DNA of 64,000 bases from Trebonia sp963774945 (GCA_963774945.1 CAVZHA010000010.1:62001-126000); one strand, 5' to 3'; shown: positions 7,698 to 17,317, counted from the first letter of the stretch. A program made the numbers and translations. Notes: generated by a model not told the origin, from the sequence alone.

Positions 7698-8348
7698 TTA
7701 GCGTGGTGACGCCGGGCTGTCGGCCGCAGGCGGGGTGAAGGCGCCGAGCAGCGTGGCGGTGATGAGCCGGGGCGCGTCGCTGGCGTCGAGGCGGCCGGCC
7801 GCGACGTCCTCGGCCGCGGCGTGCATGAGGCTGAAGGACGTGGTCGTGAGCCAGTGCATCGGCATGTCGCTCCGGAAAGCGCCCGCACGCTGACCGCGCT
7901 CGATGAGGTCCTGCACCTGGCGTAGCACCGGATCGTGGATGCCCCGGATGCGCTCGTTGGGGAGTTCCCGGTGCGCGGCGAGCAGGATGTTGCGGAAGCG
8001 GTGGACGATCTGCCAGGACGCGGCGACTAGGCGGGCGAGTTCCTCTCTCGGGTCGCCCGCGGTGTCGGTCGCGGCGAGTATCGCGTCCGCGTGCTCGATG
8101 GCCCTGCCCATGACGGCGTCGACGAGTTCGGCGCGGTTCTTGAAGTGGCCGTAGAGGGTGATCCGGCCGACGCCTGCGGCTGCGGCGATGTCGGCGATGC
8201 TCACCTCGGGGTCGCGCGCGAGGCAGTCCGTCGCCGCGTCCAGGATCGCCGCGACGTTGCGCCGGGCGTCGGCCCGCTGCGCCCGCGGCCCGGTGGTCTC
8301 CGGCCCCATGGTCCGCGGCACTGTGCCGGGCGCATCACTTGAAGGCAT
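7698..8348 (-). CDS. TetR-family repressor of the MMPL/MFS efflux operon
   Basis: 216 residues. N-terminal helix-turn-helix: IADIAAAAGVGRITLYGHFKNRAELV; helical ligand domain after it. The ATG at 8348 follows AAAGGG and keeps the divergent operator (8373-8418) outside the gene; the upstream in-frame starts would place coding sequence inside the operator. It is divergent from the MMPL gene, so it most likely represses it and itself. Confidence 0.9.
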   Translation of the reverse strand: MPSSDAPGTVPRTMGPETTGPRAQRADARRNVAAILDAATDCLARDPEVSIADIAAAAGVGRITLYGHFKNRAELVDAVMGRAIEHADAILAATDTAGDPREELARLVAASWQIVHRFRNILLAAHRELPNERIRGIHDPVLRQVQDLIERGQRAGAFRSDMPMHWLTTTSFSLMHAAAEDVAAGRLDASDAPRLITATLLGAFTPPAADSPASPR

Positions 8349-8372
8349 CGGCAAAACCCTTTCTTGAACATC

Positions 8373-8418
8373 CATGTATGAGTTATGGTCGGAGACAGAT
8401 AACTCGTACATGCGAGTT
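8373..8418. promoter_or_regulatory. TetR operator between tetR and the MMPL gene
   Basis: 14-bp arms CATGTATGAGTTAT (8373-8386) and ATAACTCGTACATG (8399-8412) form an inverted repeat with one mismatch. Overlapping it, AACTCG-6 nt-CGAGTT spans 8401-8418. Three half-sites lie within 46 bp between the divergent genes, and a TATTAG-like -10 follows. Confidence 0.7.
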
Positions 8419-8453
8419 CATATTAGCGCCCATAGCGCGGAAGGGGAACCGGC

Positions 8454-10634
8454 ATGCTCGAGAGGTGGGGAAGTGTCGTAGCCGCCCGGCGGCGGTTCAT
8501 CCTCGTGGCAGCGATCCTGCTCGCCCTTGTCGGGGTCTGGTGGGGCACGGGAGTCTTCAGCAGGCTTGTGAGCGGGGGATTCGAGGATCCAGGCAGTAGC
8601 TCAGCGCAGGCCAATGCGCAGATCAGCCGCTCGCTCGGCGGCCAGAGCCCGGACGTGGTCGCGCTGTACTCCAGCCCCACGGCAACCGCCCAGTCGCCAG
8701 GCTTCCGCGACCGCGTCGAAGCGGAGGCACAGCGACTGCGAGCCCTGCCCGGGGTGGCGTCGGTGGCGAGCGCCTACGACGGCGTCCCCGGGCTCGTGTC
8801 GCGCGACGGGCACGCTACGTACCTGGTGATCCGGCTGACGGCGCTTGACGACAGCGGCAAGCAGGCCGAGTACAACGCGATCAAGCCGCAGTTGACCGTC
8901 CCTGGCCTGGACACGCAGGTCGGCGGCACCGTCGCGGTCAACGTCCGGATGGACGATCTCACCAAGTCGGATGTGACCAGGGGCGAGATGATCGCGATGC
9001 CCTTGGTGCTGCTCCTGCTCATCGTCATCTTTGGCGGGGTGATCGCCGCGAGCTTGCCGGTGCTCATCGGCGGCCTCGCCATCCTCGGCGCGTTCACCGT
9101 GGTCCGGGCGATCTCCATGGCGACGGACGTGTCCACCTTCGCCGTTAACGTCATCAGCCTGCTCGGCCTGGGCATGGCGATCGACTACTCGCTGCTGCTG
9201 ATCAACCGGTTCCGGCAGGAACTCCGGTCAGCCCCGTCCACCAAGCACGCCGTGGCCCGGACGCTGGCCACCGCGGGCAGGACGATCCTGGTGTCCGGCC
9301 TGCTCGTGATCCTGTCCCTGGCGAGCCTGCTGATCTTCCCCGAGGTCTTCCTCAAGTCGATGGCGCTGGGCGGCATGGCTGCCATCTTGGTGGCGATGAT
9401 CAGCGCGCTGACCGTTCTCCCGGCCATCCTGGCCTTGCTCGGGCCCCGGATCAACGCGCTGCGCGTGCGCAACCCATGGGGGCGCACCTCCGCGACGGCA
9501 GCCTCGCCGGCGGCCGAAGTGACGACAGGCGCGTGGGCTCGCCTGGCGCGGAGCGTCATGCGACGGCCAGTGCTCTATGCGCTGGCGGTGGTCCTCATCC
9601 TCGCCGTGCTGGCGTCGCCGCTGCTGCACCTGCGGTTCGGCAGCGTCGACGAGCGGGTGCTCCCGGCCGGCGACCAGGCCAGGACCGTAGCCGAACGGGT
9701 GGCGACGGATTTCAACGGGACCGTGTCTTCCCCGATCCTGGTCCTCATCGAGGACGCCAGCCCAGCCCGGGTCAACGACGTCAGGCGGCGGATCAGCGAG
9801 CTCCCCGAGGTCACCGGGGCACAGGTGAGCGCGCAGCGCGGCGACGCCACCCTGATCTCGGCCAGCTACACCGGCGGTTTCGCGGGGACCGCGGCGCTCG
9901 GCGCGGTCCGCGAGGTCCGGGCGCTCCCTGCGCCGCCGGGTACTCAACTTCTGGTTGGCGGCGACTCGGCGTCGATCCAAGACGAGATGAACTCGCTGAG
10001 CAACGGGCTGCCGTGGATGCTGGCGATCATGGCGGCGGTGACGTTCGGCGTCCTGCTTCTCGCCTTCGGCTCGGTCTTGCTGCCGCTCAAGGCCGTGGTG
10101 ACCAACGTCGCGTCGGTCGCGGCCACGTTCGGTGCACTCGTGTGGATCTTCCAGGACGGCCACCTGTCGGGCCTGCTGGGCTTCACCGCCACCGGTTACC
10201 TCGAGCCAACGGTCCTCATCCTGGTGCTGGCCGAACTGTTCGGGCTGGCCACCGACTACGAGGTGTTTCTCCTCTCGCGGGTCCGCGAACAATGGGACGC
10301 GACCGGCGACAACACCACGGCCGTGGCGACCGGCCTCGAGCGCACCGGCCGGATCATCACCGCGGCCGCCGCCTTGCTGATCGTGGTCACCGCGGGATTC
10401 GCCACTGGGCAGATCGTGCCCACCAAGCTCATCGGCATCGGCATGTCGCTGGGCATCTTCCTCGACGCGACCCTGATCCGGGCGCTGCTCGGGCCGGCCA
10501 CCATGCGGCTCCTCGGCCGGTGGAACTGGTGGGCGCCCGGCCCGCTCGCCCGCCTCCACCGCCGGGTGCGCCTCGAGCAGGACTCGCCCCAGCCCGGGCC
10601 AGTTCAGGTTCTGACTTCGGAGGGATCGTCATGA
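8454..10634 (+). CDS. MMPL-family RND transporter
   Basis: 726 residues. One N-terminal membrane helix (FILVAAILLALVGVWW), a large extracellular loop, a five-to-six-helix bundle containing GLGMAIDYSLLLINRFRQEL, then the same architecture repeated in the C-terminal half (LFGLATDYEVFLLSR). The Asp-Tyr pairs in the helix-4 motifs are the proton-relay residues of MMPL pumps. It exports lipids or hydrophobic drugs. AAGGGGA precedes the ATG. It overlaps the MFS gene by 4 nt and is under the divergent TetR. Confidence 0.93.
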   Translation: MLERWGSVVAARRRFILVAAILLALVGVWWGTGVFSRLVSGGFEDPGSSSAQANAQISRSLGGQSPDVVALYSSPTATAQSPGFRDRVEAEAQRLRALPGVASVASAYDGVPGLVSRDGHATYLVIRLTALDDSGKQAEYNAIKPQLTVPGLDTQVGGTVAVNVRMDDLTKSDVTRGEMIAMPLVLLLLIVIFGGVIAASLPVLIGGLAILGAFTVVRAISMATDVSTFAVNVISLLGLGMAIDYSLLLINRFRQELRSAPSTKHAVARTLATAGRTILVSGLLVILSLASLLIFPEVFLKSMALGGMAAILVAMISALTVLPAILALLGPRINALRVRNPWGRTSATAASPAAEVTTGAWARLARSVMRRPVLYALAVVLILAVLASPLLHLRFGSVDERVLPAGDQARTVAERVATDFNGTVSSPILVLIEDASPARVNDVRRRISELPEVTGAQVSAQRGDATLISASYTGGFAGTAALGAVREVRALPAPPGTQLLVGGDSASIQDEMNSLSNGLPWMLAIMAAVTFGVLLLAFGSVLLPLKAVVTNVASVAATFGALVWIFQDGHLSGLLGFTATGYLEPTVLILVLAELFGLATDYEVFLLSRVREQWDATGDNTTAVATGLERTGRIITAAAALLIVVTAGFATGQIVPTKLIGIGMSLGIFLDATLIRALLGPATMRLLGRWNWWAPGPLARLHRRVRLEQDSPQPGPVQVLTSEGSS

Positions 10635-12055
10635 CCTCAGCCGTGCGCCGTGCCCCGGGCACGGCAGCCAAGCCACCCGCAGTCTCGCGATCGGCCGCCT
10701 TGGCCCTCCTCGCCTCCGCGCAGCTGATGCTGGTCCTTGACGTGACGGTAGTGAACGTCGCGTTGCCGGATATCGGTGCGTCCCTGCACCTGCAGCAGGG
10801 CGCGCTGCCCTGGGTGATGACGGCGTACACCGTGTTCTTCGGCGGGCTAATGCTCCTCGGCGGGCGGATCGCCGACCTAGTCGGCGCGCGGCGCCTCACC
10901 CTGCTCGGCTTGTCGCTGTTCATCGCGTCGTCGCTGGTCTGTGCGCTCTCGGGCGGGACCGCGGTCCTGCTCGTCGGGCGGGCGCTGCAGGGCGTCGGCG
11001 CCGCGCTGATGTCGCCTGCCGCGCTCGCCACCGTCATGACGCTCTACACCGGCCCGAGCCGCGGCAAGGCGCTCGGGGTATGGTCGGCGCTGGCCGGCGC
11101 CGGCTCCGCCCTGGGGGTGGTGCTCGGCGGCGTGCTCACGTCGGAAGCAGGCTGGCGGTGGGTGTTCGCCATCAACGTGCCGATCGGTATCGCCCAGCTC
11201 ATCGCGATACCGCTGGTCGTGCCGGTCAGGCAGCGGCCCGAGACGACGCGGCCCGGCCTTGACGTCCCCGGTGCGGTGCTGGTCACCGCCGGTACCGGGG
11301 TCGCTATCTACGGGCTGGTCAACGTCGGGGGCCACGGCTGGTCCGCCGTGTCCACCGTGCTCCCGCTCGCGCTCGCCGTCGTGATCCTGGCCGCTTTTAG
11401 CGTGGTCGAGCGGCACACCAGGCAGCCGCTGCTCACCGTCGCGCTCCTTGGCCGCCGCGCGGTCTTGGCCGGCAGCTTCCTCATGCTGGCCGCCACCGGG
11501 CTGTTGGTCGGCGGCTACTTCCTCGGTTCCTTCTCCCTGCAGCGTGCCCACGGCTACAGCGCGCTGCACGTGGGCCTCGCCTTCCTGCCAGCCGCCGTCG
11601 CGACCGTTGCCGGGGCGGCGGGCGGCAGCCGGATCCTAACCTTCGTCAGCGCCCGCGACATGTCGGCCGCCGGCCTGGCCCTCGCTGCCGTCGGTTACGC
11701 GATAGCCGCACGCTGGGCTCAGCCCGCCGTGCTGGTGACCGGGCTGAGCATCGCGGCGCTTGGCATCGGGGCGACGTTTGTCACCGCTTTCACTACCTCG
11801 CTCGCCGACGCCGACCCGGCCGAAGGCGGCCTGCGGTCGGCACTGGTCAACACGTTCCACGAACTCGGCGGGGCCGCCGGCGTCGCCGTCCTATCTAGCG
11901 CTGCCGGGGCTGGCCTGGTCACGGCGCAACTCGCCAGCGGGAACATCGGCCACGCCTTCACCGTCGGCGCGATCACCGCCGCGGTCTTCGTGGTGATCGC
12001 AGCCGCCGTGGTTCCCGCCGTCCTCCGCAAGCCAGCCGACAGCCCGGCGCACTGA
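10631..12055 (+). CDS. MFS transporter, DHA2 (14-TM) drug efflux type
   Basis: 474 residues, about 14 hydrophobic helices. Motif C-like LDVTVVNVALPDIG in helix 1, GGRIADLVGARR (motif A) in the 2-3 loop, and LQGVGAALMSPAALATV. It belongs to the EmrB/QacA group of proton-coupled multidrug exporters. The ATGA overlap couples it to the MMPL gene. Confidence 0.92.
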   Translation: MTSAVRRAPGTAAKPPAVSRSAALALLASAQLMLVLDVTVVNVALPDIGASLHLQQGALPWVMTAYTVFFGGLMLLGGRIADLVGARRLTLLGLSLFIASSLVCALSGGTAVLLVGRALQGVGAALMSPAALATVMTLYTGPSRGKALGVWSALAGAGSALGVVLGGVLTSEAGWRWVFAINVPIGIAQLIAIPLVVPVRQRPETTRPGLDVPGAVLVTAGTGVAIYGLVNVGGHGWSAVSTVLPLALAVVILAAFSVVERHTRQPLLTVALLGRRAVLAGSFLMLAATGLLVGGYFLGSFSLQRAHGYSALHVGLAFLPAAVATVAGAAGGSRILTFVSARDMSAAGLALAAVGYAIAARWAQPAVLVTGLSIAALGIGATFVTAFTTSLADADPAEGGLRSALVNTFHELGGAAGVAVLSSAAGAGLVTAQLASGNIGHAFTVGAITAAVFVVIAAAVVPAVLRKPADSPAH

Positions 12056-12083
12056 AATCCCTGCCAACAGGAGGTAACCGACC

Positions 12084-12590
12084 ATGACCGACAGCAGAGT
12101 GGCAACCGCGGCGAAGAGACCGGAGCCACCGCCAGCCGACCAGCGCGCGCACCGGCTTAGGGCGCTGCGGTTGAACAGCGCCGGGATATCTGTGATGCTC
12201 CTCGTTCAATACGGGCTCGGGATCGAGGTCAACCTCTATGCCGAGGTCCCGGCCGCCGATCACGGCGTTGGGATTGTCGTGGCGGCGGGCCGGGCACTGA
12301 CCAGCCAGCCCATCGCCCTCGCACTGCACACCGGACTCGGGCTGCTGATGCTGGTCGCCGGTGTCACTGTGCTGGTCCGTGCCATCCGCGCGCGGCACCG
12401 GCTGGCGATCGCTGCTTCCGCTCTCGGCTTCGCCGCCATCATCGGTGCCGCGGTCTCTGGCGCCGCATTCGTCAGCAGCGACCACGACAGCGCTTCGCTG
12501 GCCATGGCCCTGCTCACCGGCGTGGCGCTGCTTTCATACCTCGCCAACCTGCTGACCGTCGTCCCGTCCGCCACGGCATCGGAGGGATAA
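12084..12590 (+). CDS. Four-helix membrane protein of unknown function
   Basis: 168 residues with about four hydrophobic segments (around 35-50, 78-98, 105-128, 138-158). AGGAGGT precedes the ATG. It is the third gene of the TetR-controlled efflux operon, 28 nt after the MFS gene. No family recognised; a role in the efflux unit is only inferred from position. Confidence 0.8.
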   Translation: MTDSRVATAAKRPEPPPADQRAHRLRALRLNSAGISVMLLVQYGLGIEVNLYAEVPAADHGVGIVVAAGRALTSQPIALALHTGLGLLMLVAGVTVLVRAIRARHRLAIAASALGFAAIIGAAVSGAAFVSSDHDSASLAMALLTGVALLSYLANLLTVVPSATASEG

Positions 12591-12735
12591 GGGAGCGGGC
12601 GCTATGTCAACGTGTTCGAACGGGCGCTCGTCAAATGCTCCCGCGCTTGCGGGTGGCTGGCTTGGGCGGCAGGCTGCGGGCGTGGTCGGCCCGCACCGGG
12701 AGTTCCGCTGCACGAAACGCCTGCCGGGTCCGCGC

Positions 12736-13341
12736 TTAGGAAGGTCGCGGGGCGAGCAGGGCGCGGAGCGCGTCGAGGGCGGCGTGCACGTCGAGGTCGG
12801 GGTCGAGCAGTGCGTGCAGCAGCAGCCCGTCGCCGACCGCGCCGAGCAGCGTGGCGATAGCGTCGGCCGGGGCGCCGGCGAAGACCGCGCCGCGCTCCTG
12901 CTCGGCGCGGACCGCCTGGATCATCATTTCCCGGTACCGGGACAGCATCGCGCCCATCCGGTCCCGCAGCGCCGGGTCGCGCTCGGCCTCGCGCATCGCC
13001 TCGAACATCAGCCGGGAAAGCACCGGGTCGATCGCGTCGCGGTCGGCGACCTCGGCCGCGATGAGCCCGATTAGGTCCTGCACGCCGGCTAGCGCCGCGA
13101 ACTCGTCGGCCGGGACAGCTTGCGCGAACGCGTACATCGCCGCCTCCGTCAGCAGTTCCTGCTTGCCGCGGAAGTGGTAGCTGACCGCGCCGTGCGGCAG
13201 CCCCGCGCGCTCGGCGACCGCCCGGGTGGTCACCCGCCCCCAGCCGAGCTCGGCGATCAGCTCCGCGGCAGCCGCCATTAGCTTCTCCCGGGTCGGCGCG
13301 GACGCTACTGTCCGTCCGGCCTGTCCGTCTGACTTGTCCAT
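12736..13341 (-). CDS. TetR-family regulator of the DrrAB-type ABC exporter
   Basis: 201 residues from the ATG at 13341. HTH: VTTRAVAERAGLPHGAVSYHFRGKQELL. An upstream TTG (13350) would overlap the probable -10 box. A TAGATT -10 with 7 nt to the ATG suggests a leaderless transcript. It diverges from the ABC operon with only 27 bp between, so one bound dimer would block both promoters. Confidence 0.9.
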   Translation of the reverse strand: MDKSDGQAGRTVASAPTREKLMAAAAELIAELGWGRVTTRAVAERAGLPHGAVSYHFRGKQELLTEAAMYAFAQAVPADEFAALAGVQDLIGLIAAEVADRDAIDPVLSRLMFEAMREAERDPALRDRMGAMLSRYREMMIQAVRAEQERGAVFAGAPADAIATLLGAVGDGLLLHALLDPDLDVHAALDALRALLAPRPS

Positions 13342-13368
13342 ATGGCCCAATCTAGCTAGGCTGACCGC
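13342..13368. promoter_or_regulatory. Back-to-back leaderless promoters with shared CTAGCTAG core
   Basis: Plus strand: TAGGCT (13357-13362), 6 nt, ATG at 13369. Minus strand: TAGATT then 7 nt to the ATG at 13341. The two -10 boxes overlap within the palindrome CTAGCTAG (13352-13359), a likely operator core. Confidence 0.6.
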
Positions 13369-14406
13369 ATGATCACATCAACACCCAGCATTATCGGCGA
13401 CCTGGCCGTCGAGACGGACGGGCTGGTCAAGACCTTCGGCGTGACCCGCGCTGTTGACGGCGTGAACCTCACCATCCCCCGAGGCAGCGTCTACGGCGTC
13501 CTCGGCCCGAACGGCGCCGGCAAGACGACGACGATCCGCATCCTCGCCACGCTGCTGCGCCCCGACGGTGGCAGCGCCCGCGTCCTCGGCCGCGACGTCG
13601 TCCGCGAGGCCGCCGCCGTGCGGAGTCTGGTCAGCCTCACCGGGCAGTTCGCGTCCGTGGATGCCGACCTGACCGCCGAGGAGAACCTGCTGCTGCTCTC
13701 CCGCCTGCTCGGCTTCTCCCGGCGCGGAGCCAGGCGGCGCGCCGATGAACTGCTCGCGGCGTTCGACCTCACCGGCGCCGCGCGGGACCAGGCTGCCCTG
13801 CTGTCTGGCGGCATGCGCCGCAAGCTGGACCTGGCGGCCAGCATCATCGTCGCTCCCGACCTGCTGTTCCTGGACGAGCCGACCACCGGCCTGGACCCGC
13901 GCAGCCGCAGCGGGCTGTGGGAGATTGTCCGAGGCATCGTGGCGGACGGGACGACCGTGCTGCTCACCACCCAGTACCTCGACGAGGCCGACAAGCTGGC
14001 CGACCGGATCGCGGTCATCGACCACGGCCGGGTGATCGCAGCCGGCACCCGCGGCGAGCTGAAGAACTCCGCGGGCAGCGCCGGCATCCGGATCCGGCTG
14101 CTCGACCCGGCCCAGCGGGACCGCGCCCGCGACCTGATCGCCGACCACCAGATCACCGTCAGGGACGAGCCCGACCCGGCCGTCATCTCCGCCCGGATCC
14201 CGGCACAGCAGCGCGCCGAGGCCGCCGGCGAGCTCGCCGCGCACGCGCTCGGCCGGCTTACCGGCGCCGGGATCGGGGTGAGCGACTTCGCGCTCGGCCA
14301 GCCCAGCCTCGACGAGGTCTTTCTCGCGCTCACCGGCAGCCAGGCCTCGCCGGCCCAGCCGGAACAGGCACAGCCGGCATCGGCTGGAACGGAGGCCGTC
14401 CGATGA
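13369..14406 (+). CDS. ABC transporter ATP-binding protein, DrrA-like
   Basis: 345 residues. Walker A GPNGAGKTT near residue 47, signature LSGGMRRKLDLA, Walker B LLFLDEPTTGLD, then the switch His replaced by Gln in LLTTQYLDEAD, as in DrrA-type daunorubicin exporters. The C-terminal ~100 residues form the DrrA tail. It probably works with the permease that follows (ATGA overlap) to export a drug-like compound. Confidence 0.93.
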   Translation: MITSTPSIIGDLAVETDGLVKTFGVTRAVDGVNLTIPRGSVYGVLGPNGAGKTTTIRILATLLRPDGGSARVLGRDVVREAAAVRSLVSLTGQFASVDADLTAEENLLLLSRLLGFSRRGARRRADELLAAFDLTGAARDQAALLSGGMRRKLDLAASIIVAPDLLFLDEPTTGLDPRSRSGLWEIVRGIVADGTTVLLTTQYLDEADKLADRIAVIDHGRVIAAGTRGELKNSAGSAGIRIRLLDPAQRDRARDLIADHQITVRDEPDPAVISARIPAQQRAEAAGELAAHALGRLTGAGIGVSDFALGQPSLDEVFLALTGSQASPAQPEQAQPASAGTEAVR

Positions 14407-15191
14407 CCGCGATCTCATGGCACGAGCGCCCGGCCCCGGCCGGCCCAGCAGCAGCGTCACTCGCGTTCGCGTGGCGGTCACTGCTCAAGATCAAGCACGT
14501 ACCGGAACAGCTCGGCGACGTCATCGGCATCCCGGTGCTGTTCACGCTGCTGTTCACCTACCTGTTCGGCGGCGCGGTGGCCGGCTCGACCCACGGCTAC
14601 CTGCAGTTCCTGCTGCCCGGCACCCTCGCGCTGGCCGTCATGTTCGTCACCGTCTACAGCGGCGTCACGCTCAACGCCGACCTCGCCACCGGGGCGTTCG
14701 ACCGGTTCCGGTCCATGCCGGTCTGGCGGCCCGCGCCGATCCTCGGCGCGCTGATCGGAGACATCGGCCGGTACCTGCTGGCCGCAGGGATCGTCATCGG
14801 GCTTGGCCTGGCGATGGGCTACCGGCCGGCCGGCGGCGCCGCCGGGGTGCTCGCCGCGACCGCGCTCGTCGTGGCGTTCGCCTCGGCCCTGTCGTGGGCC
14901 TGGATCACGCTGGGACTGGTCCTGCGCTCGCCGAATGCCGTGATGAGCATCGGCTTCGTCATCCTGTTCCCCGTCACCTTCATGAGCAGCATCTTCGTCG
15001 ACCCCGCCACCATGCCCGGCTGGCTGCACGCCGTGAGCAACGCCAATCCGGTCAGCCACCTTGTCACTGCCACCCGGACGCTGATGGCCGGCACCGCCAC
15101 CACCGCGCAGGTACTCTGGCCGGCGGCCGCGGCCGGGGCACTGATCGCGGTCTTCGCGCCGCTTACCGCGCTGCTGTACCAGCGCAAGTGA
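14403..15191 (+). CDS. ABC-2 type permease, DrrB-like
   Basis: 262 residues, six hydrophobic helices (about 55-75, 85-105, 125-150, 155-185, 190-210, 235-258). The central loop carries ANPVSHLVTATRTLM, typical of DrrB/NodJ permeases. It overlaps the ATPase gene by 4 nt and completes a half-transporter pair regulated by the divergent TetR. Confidence 0.92.
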   Translation: MTAISWHERPAPAGPAAASLAFAWRSLLKIKHVPEQLGDVIGIPVLFTLLFTYLFGGAVAGSTHGYLQFLLPGTLALAVMFVTVYSGVTLNADLATGAFDRFRSMPVWRPAPILGALIGDIGRYLLAAGIVIGLGLAMGYRPAGGAAGVLAATALVVAFASALSWAWITLGLVLRSPNAVMSIGFVILFPVTFMSSIFVDPATMPGWLHAVSNANPVSHLVTATRTLMAGTATTAQVLWPAAAAGALIAVFAPLTALLYQRK

Positions 15192-15404
15192 AACCCGGCA
15201 GCACCGCCCCGCGCCCCGGTAAACGGCGATTCCCTCCGCGGACGGCCGCCTGACATCCCGATGGCCGATGATCGACGGTTCCCTGTCCCACAGCACCTCG
15301 CCGCCGAGCACACCGGCGTAGAAGCGCTGCGGCCGGCCGCCTCGGAGGCGGCGATGAAGTGCGCGGGCACGATTCCTCGGCGGGCGCCGAGGACTTGGCC
15401 ATCG
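15192..15404. other. Short intergenic stretch, nothing recognised
   Basis: About 210 bp between convergent genes without a clear hairpin or open frame of protein-like content. Confidence 0.5.
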
Positions 15405-15749
15405 CTAGCGCTCCATCATCGGGCGCACCTCGATGGTCCCGCCGAGCCGGGCGACCGGGATCCGTGCCGCGAACGCGATCGCCGCGTCGAGGCCTGGCGC
15501 GTCGTAGACGTAGTACCCGTCCAGCTCGCTTCCGGCCTCGACGGCGGGGCAGGCGGTCACCTGTGTCGTCCCGTCCTTCACGCGGACCGTCGCCGCCTCG
15601 CTCGCGGCCTGGAGCTGGTTGCCGTCGAGCACGCCCGGTGAGCGGCGGATCGCCTCGAATTCGGCGGTCGCCTTCTTTTGCTCCTCGGCGGGGAGCGCGC
15701 CGATCACCTGGTCAGCGCCGTTGAAGCGGACTTGGAGCAGGAACTTCAT
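15405..15749 (-). CDS. YciI/DGPF-domain protein
   Basis: 114 residues, one YCII (DGPF) domain: MKFLLQVRFNGADQVI, then LDGYYVYDAPGLDAAIAFAARIP, ending GGTIEVRPMME. Small dimeric ferredoxin-like fold; in actinobacteria usually next to an ECF sigma gene, but none flanks it directly here. AAGGAGAGA precedes the ATG. Biochemical role unknown. Confidence 0.88.
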   Translation of the reverse strand: MKFLLQVRFNGADQVIGALPAEEQKKATAEFEAIRRSPGVLDGNQLQAASEAATVRVKDGTTQVTACPAVEAGSELDGYYVYDAPGLDAAIAFAARIPVARLGGTIEVRPMMER

Positions 15750-15832
15750 GTGATCTCTCCTTATTTTCCCTTGACTAGAGGACTTCGGCTGGCGGTTCGC
15801 TGCCGGGCAACGTGGGCTGCCGCGGACGAGGG

Positions 15833-17317
15833 CTAATCGGCCAGTTCCGGCGCGGGGACCTGACCGGGGGCGGCCGGGATGCCGCTTGGCTCAGTGGCGG
15901 GCTCGCCGCGGCTGTTGGCGGCGCGCAGCGCGATGACGGCGGCGGCGAGCAGGAAGAACGCGCAGGCCAGCAGGGCGCGGTGGAAGCCCGCGGTGAGCGC
16001 GGCATCGGGCGGGGCGTGCGCGGCCAGCAGAACGCCGGTGCGGGCGGTGGCGATGGCGGAGAAGATCGCCAGGCCGAGGGCGGTGCCGAGCTGCTGGGAG
16101 GCGTTCAGCAGCCCGGCGGCGAGCCCGGCCTTGTCCGCCGGGACGCCGGCGTTGGCGGCGGTGGTGACGGCGACCAGGACGGCGCCGATCCCGATCGCCA
16201 TGATCACCAGGCCGGGGAGCAGGCTGGCGGGGTAGGTGCCGTGGGCCGGGATGCGGGACAGGTACCAGACCCCGACGGCGGCGAGCAGCGCTCCGGCGAC
16301 GATCACCGGGCGGGTGCCGATGCGGGCGAACAGCCGGGAGGAGATCCCGGCCGCGACCACGATGCCGGCGGTGACCGGAAGGTAGGCCGAGCCGCTGCGG
16401 ATGGGGCTGTAGCCCAGGACGTTCTGCATGTAGAGGGTGAGGAAGTAAAACACCGACACGAACGCGGCGAACGCGATCATTTGCACCGCGTCCGAGGCGG
16501 CCAGTCCTTTGATGCGGATGACGGTGAACGGGAACAGCGGGTCGCGGCGGCGCAGTTCGGTGACGGTGAAGGCGGCGAGCAGGACGGCTGCGGTGGCGAG
16601 CTCCCCGGTCGTGCGGGCGCTGCCCCAGCCCTGGTCCGGCGCCCGGACCAGGGCGTAGACCAGCAGCAGCATGCCGGCGGTGGCCAGCACCGCGCCCGGG
16701 ATGTCGAACCCCGCGGGCCGGGCGCCGGGCCGCCCGGCGGGCACCAGCCGGTAGGCGCCGACGAGGATCAGCGCGCAGACCGGAAGGTTGACGAACAGCA
16801 CCCACCGCCACCCCGGTCCCTGGGACAGCACGCCGCCGAGGAACACCCCGGCCGCGGCAGCGAGGCCTGAGATCGCGCCCCAGACGCCGAGCGCCCGGTT
16901 GCGATCGTCGCCGGAGTTGAAGCTGGTGGTCAGGATCGACAGCCCGGCCGGCGCCATCATCGCCGCCCCGGCGCCCTGCCCGAGCCGGGCGCCGACCAGC
17001 ATGCCCGCGCTGCTGGCCAGGCCGCCGGCCAGCGAGCAGGCGGCGAACAGCGCCGTGCCCGCCACGAGCATCGGCCGGCGCCCGAGCAGGTCGCCGGCCC
17101 TGCCTCCGAGCAGCAGCAGCCCGCCGTAGGTGACCAGGTAGCCCGACAGCACCCACTGCAGGCCCTGCGCCGAGAAGCCCAGGTCTCGGCGGATCGACGG
17201 CAGGGCCACGTTCATGATCGAGGAATCGACGACGTCGAGGAACTGCACCGCGCACAGCAGCAGCAGGAGCAGCCTGCCGCGGCGGGTGGCCAGGAACGAA
17301 GCGGGCGGGGCGGTCAC
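15833..17317 (-). CDS. MFS transporter, DHA2 drug efflux type
   Basis: 494 residues from the GTG at 17317, with GGAGG 8 nt upstream; a GTG at 17335 has no such site. About 14 helices, with LDVVDSSIMNVALPSIRRDL, GGRAGDLLGRRPM (motif A) and LGQGAGAAMMAPAGLSIL. Likely proton-driven multidrug exporter. It lies directly downstream of a TetR gene, and the 73-bp gap contains two copies of a probable operator. Confidence 0.92.
   Translation of the reverse strand: MTAPPASFLATRRGRLLLLLLCAVQFLDVVDSSIMNVALPSIRRDLGFSAQGLQWVLSGYLVTYGGLLLLGGRAGDLLGRRPMLVAGTALFAACSLAGGLASSAGMLVGARLGQGAGAAMMAPAGLSILTTSFNSGDDRNRALGVWGAISGLAAAAGVFLGGVLSQGPGWRWVLFVNLPVCALILVGAYRLVPAGRPGARPAGFDIPGAVLATAGMLLLVYALVRAPDQGWGSARTTGELATAAVLLAAFTVTELRRRDPLFPFTVIRIKGLAASDAVQMIAFAAFVSVFYFLTLYMQNVLGYSPIRSGSAYLPVTAGIVVAAGISSRLFARIGTRPVIVAGALLAAVGVWYLSRIPAHGTYPASLLPGLVIMAIGIGAVLVAVTTAANAGVPADKAGLAAGLLNASQQLGTALGLAIFSAIATARTGVLLAAHAPPDAALTAGFHRALLACAFFLLAAAVIALRAANSRGEPATEPSGIPAAPGQVPAPELAD

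Noticed and set aside
9228..10559. Very long minus-strand open frame opposite the MMPL gene
   Set aside because: Composition (Gln/Arg/Asp/Gly-rich, repetitive) is that of an antisense shadow of a high-GC gene; the plus strand has an intact transporter.
14417..15253. Long plus-strand frame inside the DrrB-like permease
   Set aside because: Arg/Pro/His-rich shadow; the true frame has six membrane helices and family motifs.
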